The notes beneath the pieces were generated by a model. The model searched no databases. It was not told the DNA's origin and saw only the letters and a program-made list of their open reading frames with translations. From NCBI GenBank assembly GCA_017934625.1, contig JAGBJE010000044.1, positions 1 through 45,094 of the forward strand: DNA of 45,094 nt, read 5' to 3'. Below are positions 25,028 to 34,037 of this stretch, piece by piece. Each line of letters begins with the position of its first letter. Positions within the stretch are counted from its first letter, which is position 1. The translations under genes were made by a program, and so were the position numbers. Source of the DNA: Pseudobutyrivibrio sp. Lineage in GTDB: Bacteria; Bacillota; Clostridia; Lachnospirales; Lachnospiraceae.

Positions 25028-27418
25028 ATGGTAAATCAGGAAAAGTTAATAGATAGTCTTGAAAAGTACAAAGCTGCTTTTGAAAAGAGATGGCCTGATG
25101 AAAGGTATAAGTGGGAAGCTGTTAAATGGTTTCAGGAGCATTGGGACATTAATGCTGATAATTTCTATGAAATGTTTACAATAGCAACAGATAAAACTTA
25201 TAACCTTCTTGCATCAATGAATAATTTCCCTAGAGGAATGATACAGGTTTATTCTGAGCAGGATCAGGAAGCTGTCAGAGAAATGTTTATCGACTTATAT
25301 GATGAGACTAAGCCTGTAACAGACAGGATAGCAAGGTTTCAAGTTAGTGCTCAGGATTTGTGCGATAGATTTTCTCCAGGAAAGCAGCACTATCAAAGAC
25401 CGATGGCTATTACTGTGTATCTTTGGCTCAAATATCCAGCAAGATACGATATTTTCAAGTATTCAGTTTGTAAAGGCACTAGCCAATATCTTGAAAACAG
25501 TTTTGTGCCTAAGAAGGGAAATACACCAGCCAATATTAAAGGCAATATGGAGCTGATTGATGAGATACTTGATGCGGTAAAGCAGGATGAAGAGCTTTTG
25601 ACTATGTATAAGGCAAAGCTTGATGATAAATGCTATTTTGACCAATCGTATCGTATATTGGCATTTGATATTTCTTTCTATATTGCAAATTACTTAAATG
25701 ACACAAGCTCAAACAATGATGACTGGATTGGGCTTGATTATGACCCAGGAATTAGTAAGGAGTTATGGGTTAAACTGCTTAATAATGAAGAGGTATTTAC
25801 AGACCAAGCACTGGAAATAGTTGCTCGTATGCGTGATTATGGAGGACAGGCAACCTGTTCACAGTTATCTACAAAATATGGAGAGACAGCAAATTTCTAT
25901 AACATAGGTTCTACATCATTGGCTAAACGAGTGGCAGAAAAAACAAAATGCGAACTCAGGATTGATGATGAAGGAAAGACAAGATATTGGTCAGTGCTTT
26001 ATGTAGGTAGATATGCAGATAAAGACGAAGAGGGAGCATTTGTCTGGAAATTAAGAGATGAACTGGCAGAAGCACTAGAAGAGGTGGATTTATCAGAAGT
26101 AGCAATTTATTCCGATGCTACAGATGAGAAGCAATACTGGTGGCTTAATGCTAATCCTACATGGTGGAGAATATCTGATTTAGCAGTTGGAGAGGAGCAG
26201 GATTACACTCTCTACAATGAAAATGGAAACAAGCGTAGGATCTTCCAAAACTTCATTGATGCTAAAGCAGGTGATTTTGTCATAGGCTATGAATCCAATC
26301 CTGTAAAGCAGATAGTAGCATTGGCAAGAGTATCACAGGAAAATGATGGTGAGAGAATATTCTTTGAAAAGACAGAAGGACTTGGTACTCCAATAGATTA
26401 TGCGGAACTGAAAGAGATTCCTGAACTGGAAAAGATGGAATACTTTGTGAATCCGCAGGGAAGTCTTTTCAGGCTTACTAAGGGAGAGTATGACCTAATA
26501 ATGGATATTATCAGGGAAAGAAATCCGCTTCCTGAGAGTATAGATACTCTTGAGAATTACACAAAAGAGAACTTTTTAGATGAAGTCTATATGTCTGAGA
26601 ATAACTATGATACCTTGAAGAATCTTTTACTTAAGAAGCAGAATATCATTCTTCAAGGTGCACCTGGAGTTGGTAAGACATTTGCGGCAAAACGCCTTGC
26701 ATACTCAATTATGGGTGTAAAAGATGAAAGCAGAATAGAATTTATCCAATTTCACCAGAGCTATTCCTACGAAGATTTCATAATGGGATATAAGCCAAGT
26801 GGAGAGGGCTTTGAGCTGCAGAATGGAATCTTCTATAAGTTCTGTATGAAGGCTGCTAATAATCCTGATATACCATATTTCTTTATTATAGATGAGATAA
26901 ATCGTGGAAATATGAGCAAGATATTCGGTGAATTGCTTATGCTCATAGAGAGGGACTATAGGGGAACAAAGGCTACTTTAGCATATAATGGACTACCGTT
27001 CTCTGTACCAAAGAATCTTTATATTATTGGTATGATGAATACTGCTGATAGAAGCCTTGCAATGATCGATTATGCACTCCGTAGAAGATTCAGCTTCTTC
27101 CCGATGGAGCCAGGCTTTGAGTCAGATGGATTTAGAAAGTATCTTGCAGAGATTAATGATGACACATTGTATGCGCTTATTGATGTAGTTACTACACTAA
27201 ATAAGACTATTGCGGAAGATCCGTCTCTTGGAACAGGCTTTTGCATAGGTCACAGCTATTTCTGTGGTCAGGAATTATTGGACGAGGAAGAGCTGGATGC
27301 GTGGATGACTTCTGTTGTAGATTATGACATTATTCCTATGCTTGAAGAGTACTGGTTTGATGAGCCTGAAAAGGTCAGACTATGGAGAAATCGTTTGATT
27401 GGGGTGTTCAATAGCTAA
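25028..27418 (+). CDS. mcrB: McrB-like GTPase with EVE-like reader domain
   Basis: A 796-residue motor subunit of a modification-dependent restriction system. The N-terminal 330 residues contain a helical domain and a winged-helix-like part (ATCSQLSTKYGETANFYN). Residues about 370-500 resemble an EVE domain (WWLNANPTWWRI, then GDFVIGYESNP), a fold that reads modified bases. The AAA+ part has Walker A GAPGVGKT (about 544-551), the McrB signature IIDEINRGNMSKIFGEL (about 618-634) and MMNTADRS. It shares ATG overlap (TAATGA) with mcrC. Confidence 0.9.
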   Translation: MVNQEKLIDSLEKYKAAFEKRWPDERYKWEAVKWFQEHWDINADNFYEMFTIATDKTYNLLASMNNFPRGMIQVYSEQDQEAVREMFIDLYDETKPVTDRIARFQVSAQDLCDRFSPGKQHYQRPMAITVYLWLKYPARYDIFKYSVCKGTSQYLENSFVPKKGNTPANIKGNMELIDEILDAVKQDEELLTMYKAKLDDKCYFDQSYRILAFDISFYIANYLNDTSSNNDDWIGLDYDPGISKELWVKLLNNEEVFTDQALEIVARMRDYGGQATCSQLSTKYGETANFYNIGSTSLAKRVAEKTKCELRIDDEGKTRYWSVLYVGRYADKDEEGAFVWKLRDELAEALEEVDLSEVAIYSDATDEKQYWWLNANPTWWRISDLAVGEEQDYTLYNENGNKRRIFQNFIDAKAGDFVIGYESNPVKQIVALARVSQENDGERIFFEKTEGLGTPIDYAELKEIPELEKMEYFVNPQGSLFRLTKGEYDLIMDIIRERNPLPESIDTLENYTKENFLDEVYMSENNYDTLKNLLLKKQNIILQGAPGVGKTFAAKRLAYSIMGVKDESRIEFIQFHQSYSYEDFIMGYKPSGEGFELQNGIFYKFCMKAANNPDIPYFFIIDEINRGNMSKIFGELLMLIERDYRGTKATLAYNGLPFSVPKNLYIIGMMNTADRSLAMIDYALRRRFSFFPMEPGFESDGFRKYLAEINDDTLYALIDVVTTLNKTIAEDPSLGTGFCIGHSYFCGQELLDEEELDAWMTSVVDYDIIPMLEEYWFDEPEKVRLWRNRLIGVFNS

Positions 27419-28464
27419 TGACTAATGACAAAGGGATTCTGATAAAAAATATATATTATATGCTGACATACGCATTTCAGATTCTCCGTCAGTCAAACTA
27501 TGACGAGATAGCTGCGGAGGATTTTGAAAATATTCATGATATGTTCGCAGCTATTCTTGGAAAAGGAGTGGCACAGCAGTTAAAGCAGGGATTATATCGT
27601 GAGTATGTAGAAAACGCTGATGATTTACCAACACTAAGGGGTAAGCTTGCCTTTAATGGGACGATAAAGAACAGACTACAGCATAAGCAGCTTTTATCAT
27701 GCGAATACGATGAGCTTTCTGAGAATAACCTGATGAACCAGGTACTAAAGACCACCATGCTATTGCTGATTAAGCAGCCAAATGTAAAACAGGAAAACAA
27801 GGCTGTTTTAAAAAAGGACTTAGTATATTTTAACGATGTAGAGTATGTTGAGCCAGCCAATATTCGATGGGATAGGATACAATATCAGAGGAACAATCAA
27901 AGCTATCGAATGTTGCTAAATGTCTGTAGATTGGTTATTGATGGTATGCTCCTATCCACAGAGCAAGGAACAATTAAGATGGCTACATTTTTGGATGACC
28001 AGAGAATGAGCCATTTGTATGAGAAATTCATACTGGAATACTACCGCTATCACCATCCTGAGTTACACGCGAATCCTGATCAGGTGCAGTGGAATTTAGA
28101 CGATGATAATGATATGTGGCTACCAAGTATGATTACGGATATAACACTGAAATCAAAGAATGGAAAAGTGTTGATTTTGGATGCAAAGTATTATGGTCAG
28201 CAGATGCAATCTAATTTCGATATACAATCTTTTAGAAATGCTAACTTATATCAGATTTTTACTTATGTAAAGAACAGGGATACCGAGCATACAGGGAATG
28301 TTTCAGGAATGCTTCTTTATGCCAAGACCAATGAAGATTTTCAGCCTTCAAACGATTTTCTTATGGATAAGAATAAGATATCTGTAGGCTCGTTAAATCT
28401 TAATCTTCCGTTTACAGACATAGCGGCACAGCTTGAAAAGATTGTAGTAGACAATGAACTATGA
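27418..28464 (+). CDS. mcrC: McrC-like nuclease subunit
   Basis: A 348-residue partner of McrB. It begins ILIKNIYYMLTYAFQIL, has LRGKLAF (about 66) and a C-terminal PD-(D/E)xK nuclease: MITDITL (about 238) followed by VLILDAKYYG (about 251-260). It is translationally coupled to mcrB through the overlapping TAATG. Together they should cut DNA carrying the modified base read by McrB, complementing the type III system that cuts unmodified DNA. Confidence 0.9.
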   Translation: MTNDKGILIKNIYYMLTYAFQILRQSNYDEIAAEDFENIHDMFAAILGKGVAQQLKQGLYREYVENADDLPTLRGKLAFNGTIKNRLQHKQLLSCEYDELSENNLMNQVLKTTMLLLIKQPNVKQENKAVLKKDLVYFNDVEYVEPANIRWDRIQYQRNNQSYRMLLNVCRLVIDGMLLSTEQGTIKMATFLDDQRMSHLYEKFILEYYRYHHPELHANPDQVQWNLDDDNDMWLPSMITDITLKSKNGKVLILDAKYYGQQMQSNFDIQSFRNANLYQIFTYVKNRDTEHTGNVSGMLLYAKTNEDFQPSNDFLMDKNKISVGSLNLNLPFTDIAAQLEKIVVDNEL

Positions 28465-28474
28465 GGTACTTGGT

Positions 28475-29173
28475 ATGAACATAGAAAAGCTATCAAGTGA
28501 ATTTGATTTATATATAGGGGATAAATATAGGGCTTTCATAAACAAGTTTTCAAAGAAAGTATGGGACAAGGATAGCAGTATATTAAGCTTGGAAATAAGC
28601 GAGGATGCATTATCTTGTATTGAAGTGGTGTATGCCGACTCAGCTGTAAGTATGTATATAGTATGTAATGATGAAGAGCTTTTTCATGAAATAAAAGATC
28701 ATTCTGATCACATCAAGAATACATACAATATAGTTGCTGGTAGTAACGCTGCAAAGCTTTGTCTCATTGAAAATGCAGGAATAGATTGGAGTAACAGACA
28801 ATCTGAAGAAAGTGCCTTTGATTGGATTGTCATGAATGCTGGGCTATTACAGGATATATCAGATAAATATGCCCATGTGGTAGAAGAAAAGGCAGAGAAC
28901 CTATCAGAAAAGATTGCTGTTTGGAAGGCACAAAAGGGCAAGCAGCAAGCGACAGTCAATGATTCAGATTATGAGACCAAGAAAGTATTTGCTGAGACAA
29001 ACAATAAAACTGGAATCAGGTACAAGATTATCCATAGAAAGTCAGCAAATAGATATGAAATTTGGACAAGTGACAAAAATAGAGAAAGACATCGCATAAA
29101 TAATTCAGAGGTTGAGCAGCTGTGCGAAGATAAAGATGCGATGATTAAATATGTAAAAGACAATTATTTGTAA
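28475..29173 (+). CDS. Unrecognised protein behind mcrC
   Basis: About 232 residues that I do not recognise. The first half is a mixed helix/strand domain (EFDLYIGDKYRAFINKF), the middle is helical and Glu/Lys-rich, and the last 60 residues form a compact basic part (TGIRYKIIHRKSANRYEIWT, then VKDNYL). The frame overlaps the mcrC end from ATG 28454; ATG 28475 has the better ribosome site (GAGG). The tight junction suggests co-expression with McrBC. Confidence 0.65.
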   Translation: MNIEKLSSEFDLYIGDKYRAFINKFSKKVWDKDSSILSLEISEDALSCIEVVYADSAVSMYIVCNDEELFHEIKDHSDHIKNTYNIVAGSNAAKLCLIENAGIDWSNRQSEESAFDWIVMNAGLLQDISDKYAHVVEEKAENLSEKIAVWKAQKGKQQATVNDSDYETKKVFAETNNKTGIRYKIIHRKSANRYEIWTSDKNRERHRINNSEVEQLCEDKDAMIKYVKDNYL

Positions 29174-29186
29174 GGGATTAGATGTT

Positions 29187-29519
29187 ATGGTAGGGAATTA
29201 TCCAGTCGTTACTCTTTGCGGTAGCACACGTTTTAAAAATGAATTTATGGAGACACAGAAGAGACTTACATTGGAGGGTAACATTGTCATAAGTGTAGGT
29301 CTCTTTGGTCATTCGGGAGATCAGGAAGTCTGGGATGGCATGGATGAAGGTACACTATCAAAAACAAAAGAGATGCTGGATGATATGCACAAGCGCAAGA
29401 TAGATATGGCAGACTCCATATATGTAATCAATGTTGGTGGCTATATCGGAGACAGTACACGTTCTGAGATTGAGTATGCCAAGGCACATGGGAAGAAAGT
29501 AAATTATTTGGAGGAATAA
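29187..29519 (+). CDS. DUF4406 / nucleoside deoxyribosyltransferase-like protein
   Basis: A 110-residue Rossmann-like protein with the N-terminal motif VVTLCGSTRFK and the later VINVGGYIGDSTRSEIEYAKAHGK (in two motifs). This motif set occurs in the nucleoside 2-deoxyribosyltransferase-like superfamily. The substrate is not known. Its stop overlaps the ATG of the next gene (TAATG), a UDG-like protein, so the pair may act on nucleotides or DNA bases. Confidence 0.7.
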   Translation: MVGNYPVVTLCGSTRFKNEFMETQKRLTLEGNIVISVGLFGHSGDQEVWDGMDEGTLSKTKEMLDDMHKRKIDMADSIYVINVGGYIGDSTRSEIEYAKAHGKKVNYLEE

Positions 29520-30241
29520 TGCTGACTTACGAAGAGGTTGTTAGTAAAGCAAAAAGCAGTATTGCTCATAGAGATAATTACAAAAATAAACATGTTATTT
29601 ACAAGGAATGCCCGACTTGGGTTAAAGGTGATCAGATTAACCTGTGGTCTTACTGGCAAGGATATCAGATTAAAGATATTGATAATGGTATAGATATACT
29701 TCTTGTAGGGCAAGATTGGGGGAATCCCAACAATAATCCTTCTGTAATAGACGATATTAATAAAATTCAAGAAGGCGAGGAAGTTTTCTATGATTCATCA
29801 GTAAGCTTAACTGATAGAAACCTTGTGGAATTGTTTGGATGTTTAGGATGTAATATTGCCAGCAAAGACTCAGGAAAAAGAATATTATTTACAAATTATT
29901 CATTGGGGTACAGAGAGGGTTCTGAAACTGGAGGAATGACAAAATCTCTAATGAGACAGGATTCAGAGCTATTTAATGATTTGGTCATGGCTGTGAAACC
30001 ACGCATTATCATATGCCTAGGTAAACTTACTTATGAAATGGTTGCAGGTAAAACGACTAAAGGGTTTGTGAAATGGCTGAAAAATGGAGAGCCATTTGTT
30101 ACGCAATATCCGTCAAACGAAAATATTACGGTATACGGTGTTGCTCATCCTGGGTCAAGAGGAACATACAATGTTGGCGGCAAGGAAACAATGCTCAAAA
30201 TATGGGAGAAAATAGCTGAAAAAGAGGGTTATAAAAAGTAA
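29519..30241 (+). CDS. Uracil-DNA glycosylase-superfamily protein
   Basis: A 240-residue protein with the two UDG-type motifs: VGQDWGNP (about 63-70), comparable to the water-activating loop, and AHPGSRG (about 208-214), comparable to the HPSP-type loop. IIICLGKLTYEMV lies between. It is distant from standard Ung, so base specificity cannot be read. It is coupled to the DUF4406-like gene. Such glycosylases occur in phage defence and repair; either role is possible here. Confidence 0.75.
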   Translation: MLTYEEVVSKAKSSIAHRDNYKNKHVIYKECPTWVKGDQINLWSYWQGYQIKDIDNGIDILLVGQDWGNPNNNPSVIDDINKIQEGEEVFYDSSVSLTDRNLVELFGCLGCNIASKDSGKRILFTNYSLGYREGSETGGMTKSLMRQDSELFNDLVMAVKPRIIICLGKLTYEMVAGKTTKGFVKWLKNGEPFVTQYPSNENITVYGVAHPGSRGTYNVGGKETMLKIWEKIAEKEGYKK

Positions 30242-30275
30242 ACTCGTTCTTGTAGCAATCTGATGGAGGTTGGCA

Positions 30276-30827
30276 ATGGGTTATGTAGAATCGTCATACA
30301 GGAAAATAATGTGCAATTATGCCATGGAAAACATTGATGATAATAATATAGGCTATTCATTTGGTGTAACGGAAGATGGAGTTCCTTTTGATGCGGAAGC
30401 ATGGCAGGATGAAGCTGGCAATCTGATGGTCACTTTTTATCTTCCAGAGCTTTTAGATGAAGAGGATTTTTCAGAGGATGATGCACCTAAGCCTGTAAGT
30501 GAGGATATGCAGGTTTTTCATAATCAGGAGCAATTTATTGGTGAGCAGGCACTAAGCGTCGGAATGGTAGAAAAGGGTGCAATGGAATCATGGGAGCTGC
30601 TTGCTAATTATGTAGATTTCCTGATCGAGTCAGATTTGGTAGAGTTCCAGACAGATATGTTGAATGGCTCAGGAATCTTTTTGACAGATATAATGGGTAA
30701 TCCTGTGGTGGCTATCACAATAACTCTAATGATGAATGAAAATGTTGTGGCTGCAACTGATTTGGAGTTTATTCCCTTTAAAACAAACGATGATGACAAG
30801 AGAAGTAGGTTTAGGGTTATTAAATAG
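30276..30827 (+). CDS. Unrecognised acidic protein
   Basis: A 183-residue, strongly acidic protein without membrane segments. It contains NIGYSFGVTEDGVPFDAEAW near the N-terminus and ends in a short basic tail (DDDKRSRFRVIK). ATG 30276 is chosen for the GGAGG seven bases upstream. It is followed after 18 bases by another unknown gene. No function is proposed. Confidence 0.6.
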   Translation: MGYVESSYRKIMCNYAMENIDDNNIGYSFGVTEDGVPFDAEAWQDEAGNLMVTFYLPELLDEEDFSEDDAPKPVSEDMQVFHNQEQFIGEQALSVGMVEKGAMESWELLANYVDFLIESDLVEFQTDMLNGSGIFLTDIMGNPVVAITITLMMNENVVAATDLEFIPFKTNDDDKRSRFRVIK

Positions 30828-30845
30828 TGTTTGGCGGTGAGCAGT

Positions 30846-31523
30846 ATGACATGGGAAGAATACTACGACAAATTCTATGATTGGGCTGAAAGTACACAAA
30901 TAAAAAAGCTTTCTTCCGTGGAGAAGTATGGTTCTGCAGAAGAGGTCACAGAGATTATGATGGAGTTTGCCTTTGACCATGAGGATATAGTAAACCGCAT
31001 GGCAAGAAAGGCAATTGAGCAGAAGATTGTATTTTCAGCGGAAAATATAAGGGATTTAACTAATTTCGTAGATCCTTCTTTACAGGCACGGCTTGCAATT
31101 CAGTCTGTAGGAAATTTTTCTAGAGATGATTTGGAACTGCTGGACGGATTTCTTGATGATGATGTGTTGGTAAAACTATACAGGAGTAAGGGCTTGAAAG
31201 TGCTTGAAATGCTGGATGATGGAGATTATGATAATTTACCATCAGTGAACATGGATGAAGTCATGGAAAGGGCAAAGCAACCTACTGGATTTTTCAGTAA
31301 ACTTGCTATGGCATTCGGAATTGGAGCTGGAATACATCAGGGGCTTAGCACAGCTGGAGGAAAGAAAAATCTTAAGTTCCGTGTCGGTGATCACGTGCGA
31401 GTGAGATATCGAGGACAGGAAGGAACTATTATAGATATCAATGGAGATATGTATATGGTATCTTTGGCAGACGGTTCTCATGTAGATTCATTCTATGAGA
31501 ATCAGTTGGAAAGGGCATGGTGA
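30846..31523 (+). CDS. Helical-repeat protein with C-terminal SH3/KOW-like domain
   Basis: About 225 residues. The first 140 are helical and look like short HEAT-type repeats. A Gly-rich hydrophobic stretch follows (LAMAFGIGAGIHQGL), then a small beta domain from about 180 (FRVGDHVRVRYRGQEGTI, then YMVSLADGS) of SH3/KOW type, often used for binding RNA or protein. ATG 30846 is assumed; TTG 30831 is possible. It lies in a run of small co-oriented genes. Confidence 0.6.
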   Translation: MTWEEYYDKFYDWAESTQIKKLSSVEKYGSAEEVTEIMMEFAFDHEDIVNRMARKAIEQKIVFSAENIRDLTNFVDPSLQARLAIQSVGNFSRDDLELLDGFLDDDVLVKLYRSKGLKVLEMLDDGDYDNLPSVNMDEVMERAKQPTGFFSKLAMAFGIGAGIHQGLSTAGGKKNLKFRVGDHVRVRYRGQEGTIIDINGDMYMVSLADGSHVDSFYENQLERAW

Positions 31524-31527
31524 TACG

Positions 31528-31743
31528 ATGGGATTATTCTTTCGCAGTAGCAATTCAGACAGCGGAGATTATGATTTTGATAGATTGCGTAGGGACTTGG
31601 TTGATGAATACGGCATTCAGAGCGCAGCCTTTTCAGGAGGTTTAGGTTTCTTGGATATGTGTGATGCTGAAAATGCATCAAACGAGCAACTTATTGAAAT
31701 GGCGAGAAAAGAAGGATTTAATCTCAATAAATATAAGAGATAA
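31528..31743 (+). CDS. Small unrecognised protein
   Basis: A 71-residue protein (GLFFRSSNSDSGDYDFDRLR, then IEMARKEGFNLNKYKR). It begins five bases after the previous stop, with GGTGAT as a weak ribosome site. The even codon structure and tight spacing favour a real gene. No family was recognised. Confidence 0.5.
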   Translation: MGLFFRSSNSDSGDYDFDRLRRDLVDEYGIQSAAFSGGLGFLDMCDAENASNEQLIEMARKEGFNLNKYKR

Positions 31744-31770
31744 AGCACAGTAAGGGAGGATGAAATAGTT

Positions 31771-32211
31771 TTGACTACAGCAATTATTTATTACAGCAAA
31801 CACCACGGAAATACAAAGAAGCTACTTGATGCAATATCATCAGTAGACTCAGAAGTGGAGCTTGTAGATGCAACAGAAAAGCATGAATTAGATCTGAGCA
31901 GATACGATAGGATAGGATTTGCCAGCGGAATATATTATGGTAAGTTTGCAGAGCAGGTATTGAATTTTGCAAAAGTGAATCTTCCTCTGGATAAGGATGT
32001 ATTTTATATTGCCTCAGCAGGAAATCCGACCAAGAACTGCTTTAATTCCATTGCAGAGATAGCCAAGGAAAAGCACAGCAATGAGCTGGGAAGATACATT
32101 TGTCATGGATTTGATACTTTCGGGCCATTTAAACTGGTGGGCGGTATTCAAAAGGGGCACCCAACGGAGGAAGAGATTCAGGGAGCTGTAGAGTTCTATA
32201 AATATTTATAA
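31771..32211 (+). CDS. Flavodoxin-family protein
   Basis: A 146-residue flavoprotein. The N-terminal FMN loop YSKHHGNTKK (about 8-17) follows the first strand TTAIIYY. FASGIYYGKF and the FYIASAGNPT loop are further parts of the fold. The end GGIQKGHPTEEEIQGAVEF is common in Clostridia flavodoxin-like proteins. The start is TTG 31771 with GGGAGG eleven bases upstream. It is a likely electron carrier with no clear link to its neighbours. Confidence 0.8.
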   Translation: MTTAIIYYSKHHGNTKKLLDAISSVDSEVELVDATEKHELDLSRYDRIGFASGIYYGKFAEQVLNFAKVNLPLDKDVFYIASAGNPTKNCFNSIAEIAKEKHSNELGRYICHGFDTFGPFKLVGGIQKGHPTEEEIQGAVEFYKYL

Positions 32212-32287
32212 AAACAAGGAAGCTAGGTGAAATTGTGGAGTCAGTAAGAGATATACATGATACACTTGGCAAAGAGGCTTTGGCATA

Positions 32288-32431
32288 ATGAGTAAACACA
32301 TAAAATTAGAGGCTATAAAAAAGTTGCCGCAACCAATGAATCTGATAAGAATGGTTCCTCAGGTTTTTGATTATCTTGATTCAGATTTGAAGAAAGAAGA
32401 TTTGAGTAGCAGGCAACATTATGAGGTGTGA
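32288..32431 (+). CDS. Small ORF of 47 residues, possibly coding
   Basis: It encodes SKHIKLEAIKKLPQPMNLI, then RMVPQVFDYLDSDLKK, a plausible helical protein. It follows a 17-codon frame ending in TAATGAG, and its end overlaps the ribosome site of crcB. The ribosome site of this ORF is poor. It may instead be a decayed gene. The rest of the 32212-32436 gap has no other signal; in particular no fluoride riboswitch motif was seen. Confidence 0.35.
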   Translation: MSKHIKLEAIKKLPQPMNLIRMVPQVFDYLDSDLKKEDLSSRQHYEV

Positions 32432-32436
32432 TTGTT

Positions 32437-32802
32437 ATGGATATATTAGCTGTAGGAATGGGAGGTTTTGTTGGGGCAGTTCTCAGATATATGATAGGTC
32501 TTGTTCCTGTTAGGGAGGCAACTATATTTCCAATAAAGACATTTATTATAAACGTAGTAGGTTGCCTAGCAATTGGAGTCATAGCAGTAGTTGCAGCAAA
32601 GAATCCCAATATAAACCCTAAATGGATATTGTTTTTGAAGGTTGGTATTTGTGGCGGATTTACAACGTTTTCAACATTTACCCTTGAAACAACTGACTTG
32701 ATTAAGAGTGGTCATATGGGAATAGCTTTTCTGTATGCGGTGCTTAGTGTAGTTGTTGGAGTGGCTGTTATCTTTGGAGTAGAGTATGCAATCGGAAAGT
32801 AA
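32437..32802 (+). CDS. crcB: CrcB/Fluc fluoride channel
   Basis: A 121-residue membrane protein with four hydrophobic helices that exports fluoride as a dimer. Diagnostic motifs are GGFVGAVLRYMIG, TFIINVVGCLAIG and the pore segment GGFTTFSTFTLE. The ATG at 32437 has GAGGTG upstream; GTG 32428 is an alternative. The two-gene form common in Firmicutes is not seen in this window, so it may act as a homodimer or with a chromosomal partner. Confidence 0.88.
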   Translation: MDILAVGMGGFVGAVLRYMIGLVPVREATIFPIKTFIINVVGCLAIGVIAVVAAKNPNINPKWILFLKVGICGGFTTFSTFTLETTDLIKSGHMGIAFLYAVLSVVVGVAVIFGVEYAIGK

Positions 32803-33501
32803 GTGTTTTGGTTTGCTCTTGGGGTAGCAGTTGGATGTGTGTTAATCGGAGCTGGAACATTGTTGATGGTATTTAAATTATTACTGGAGTCACGAATGGA
32901 AAAAGTCATATCAAGATACGCTAAAATCTATGGGGATGAAATCAAGGCAGAGAGGTTTGAGAATGCGGACACTCTAATAGAGAGGTATATCAGCAGGCTG
33001 AAATCAATGTACTCGACCGATGATTTCAAGCAGAACAATGAAGCTTATCCAACAATGAATATAAAGCTTATTTATGCTGTGATTGCCATGTGCTTAGAAT
33101 TAAAAGAGATAGGTTTGCAGGATCCTGAGATAATCAGTTTTTCAGATAGAGCATTTAGAAAGAGGAAGAAGGTTGTTGCTGTTATTGGCAAAGTAGCAAA
33201 TCAGCTTCCAAATGCCTTTGAGCTTGCAAAAAAATGGAACATTGGCGACCATGAAAATAGAGTAAAGGATGGCAGTATCACCTATGATTACTTCACTGTC
33301 ACTGATAACAAGGTAGAATACAAAATCTCTGGTTGTAAGTATGTTGATATATTCGAATCATACGGTATTCGTGGTCTTTGCAAGATCTTTTGTAACACAG
33401 ATACACAGGCTTATTCAAAGATTCCAAAACATGTACAGTTTATAAGACATTCAGATTTGTCTGACGGAGATAGCTGCTGGGATGAGATTATTAAGAGGTA
33501 A
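32803..33501 (+). CDS. ATC hydrolase-like protein with membrane anchor
   Basis: A 232-residue protein. An N-terminal hydrophobic helix (about 3-27) is followed by a helical domain and a C-terminal part with KYVDIFESYGIRGLCKIFCN and FIRHSDLSDGDSCWDEI. The latter fits the L-2-amino-thiazoline-4-carboxylate hydrolase-like family (SGC...C.TD...GD..C pattern). The start is GTG, directly abutting the crcB stop. Substrate unknown. Confidence 0.65.
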   Translation: MFWFALGVAVGCVLIGAGTLLMVFKLLLESRMEKVISRYAKIYGDEIKAERFENADTLIERYISRLKSMYSTDDFKQNNEAYPTMNIKLIYAVIAMCLELKEIGLQDPEIISFSDRAFRKRKKVVAVIGKVANQLPNAFELAKKWNIGDHENRVKDGSITYDYFTVTDNKVEYKISGCKYVDIFESYGIRGLCKIFCNTDTQAYSKIPKHVQFIRHSDLSDGDSCWDEIIKR

Positions 33502-33509
33502 TGGTTTAT

Positions 33510-34001
33510 ATGGAAGCATTTGATGAACTTAAGGAAGTTGTAAAGAAACTTCGCGCACCTGATGGATGCCCTTGGGATAAAGAACAGACACATGGCAGCT
33601 TAAAGCCAGGTGTTGTGGAGGAAGCCGCAGAAGTAGTTTGCGGTATTAACATATATGAAAAGACAGGAAATGCTGAAAACCTGAAAGAAGAGCTTGGTGA
33701 TTTGCTCTTGCAGGTAGTTATGCAGGCGCAGATTGCAGAGGAAGAAGGCATTTTCACTATGGATGATGTTGCTAAAGGCATTACTGAAAAGCTTATCCGC
33801 AGACATCCGCATGTATTTGGCGATGTAAAAGTTAGCGGCACAGAAGAGGTGCTGATGAACTGGGAAGAAATAAAGGCAAAGGAGAAGGAGGGCAAGGAAG
33901 ACCCTAATCTTTATTTACCAGATGCCTTTGATGAAGCGCAGCAGCTTATTGATAAAGCTAGGGAAAGAAAGCGAATGAAAAACAAGGCTATTATAAAATA
34001 A
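33510..34001 (+). CDS. mazG: MazG-family nucleotide pyrophosphohydrolase
   Basis: A protein of about 163 residues. It contains LRAPDGCPWDKEQTHGSLKP near the N-terminus, EEAAEV and EELGDLLLQVVMQAQIA, which form the metal-binding E-x-x-E...E-x-x-D set, and the RHPHVFGD loop. This is one MazG domain with full motifs, about half the size of E. coli MazG. It hydrolyses (d)NTPs to monophosphates; in mobile DNA it may affect nucleotide pools or alarmones. ATG 33510 fits the ribosome site AGAGG; ATG 33501 is also in frame. Confidence 0.88.
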   Translation: MEAFDELKEVVKKLRAPDGCPWDKEQTHGSLKPGVVEEAAEVVCGINIYEKTGNAENLKEELGDLLLQVVMQAQIAEEEGIFTMDDVAKGITEKLIRRHPHVFGDVKVSGTEEVLMNWEEIKAKEKEGKEDPNLYLPDAFDEAQQLIDKARERKRMKNKAIIK

Positions 34002-34037
34002 GGGTAGTAATGCTATAAGTCGGTAGTGGGGGATTAT

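Noticed and set aside
32212..32436. Fluoride riboswitch upstream of crcB
   Set aside because: The conserved GGNGAUGG...CUGAUG pattern is not present.
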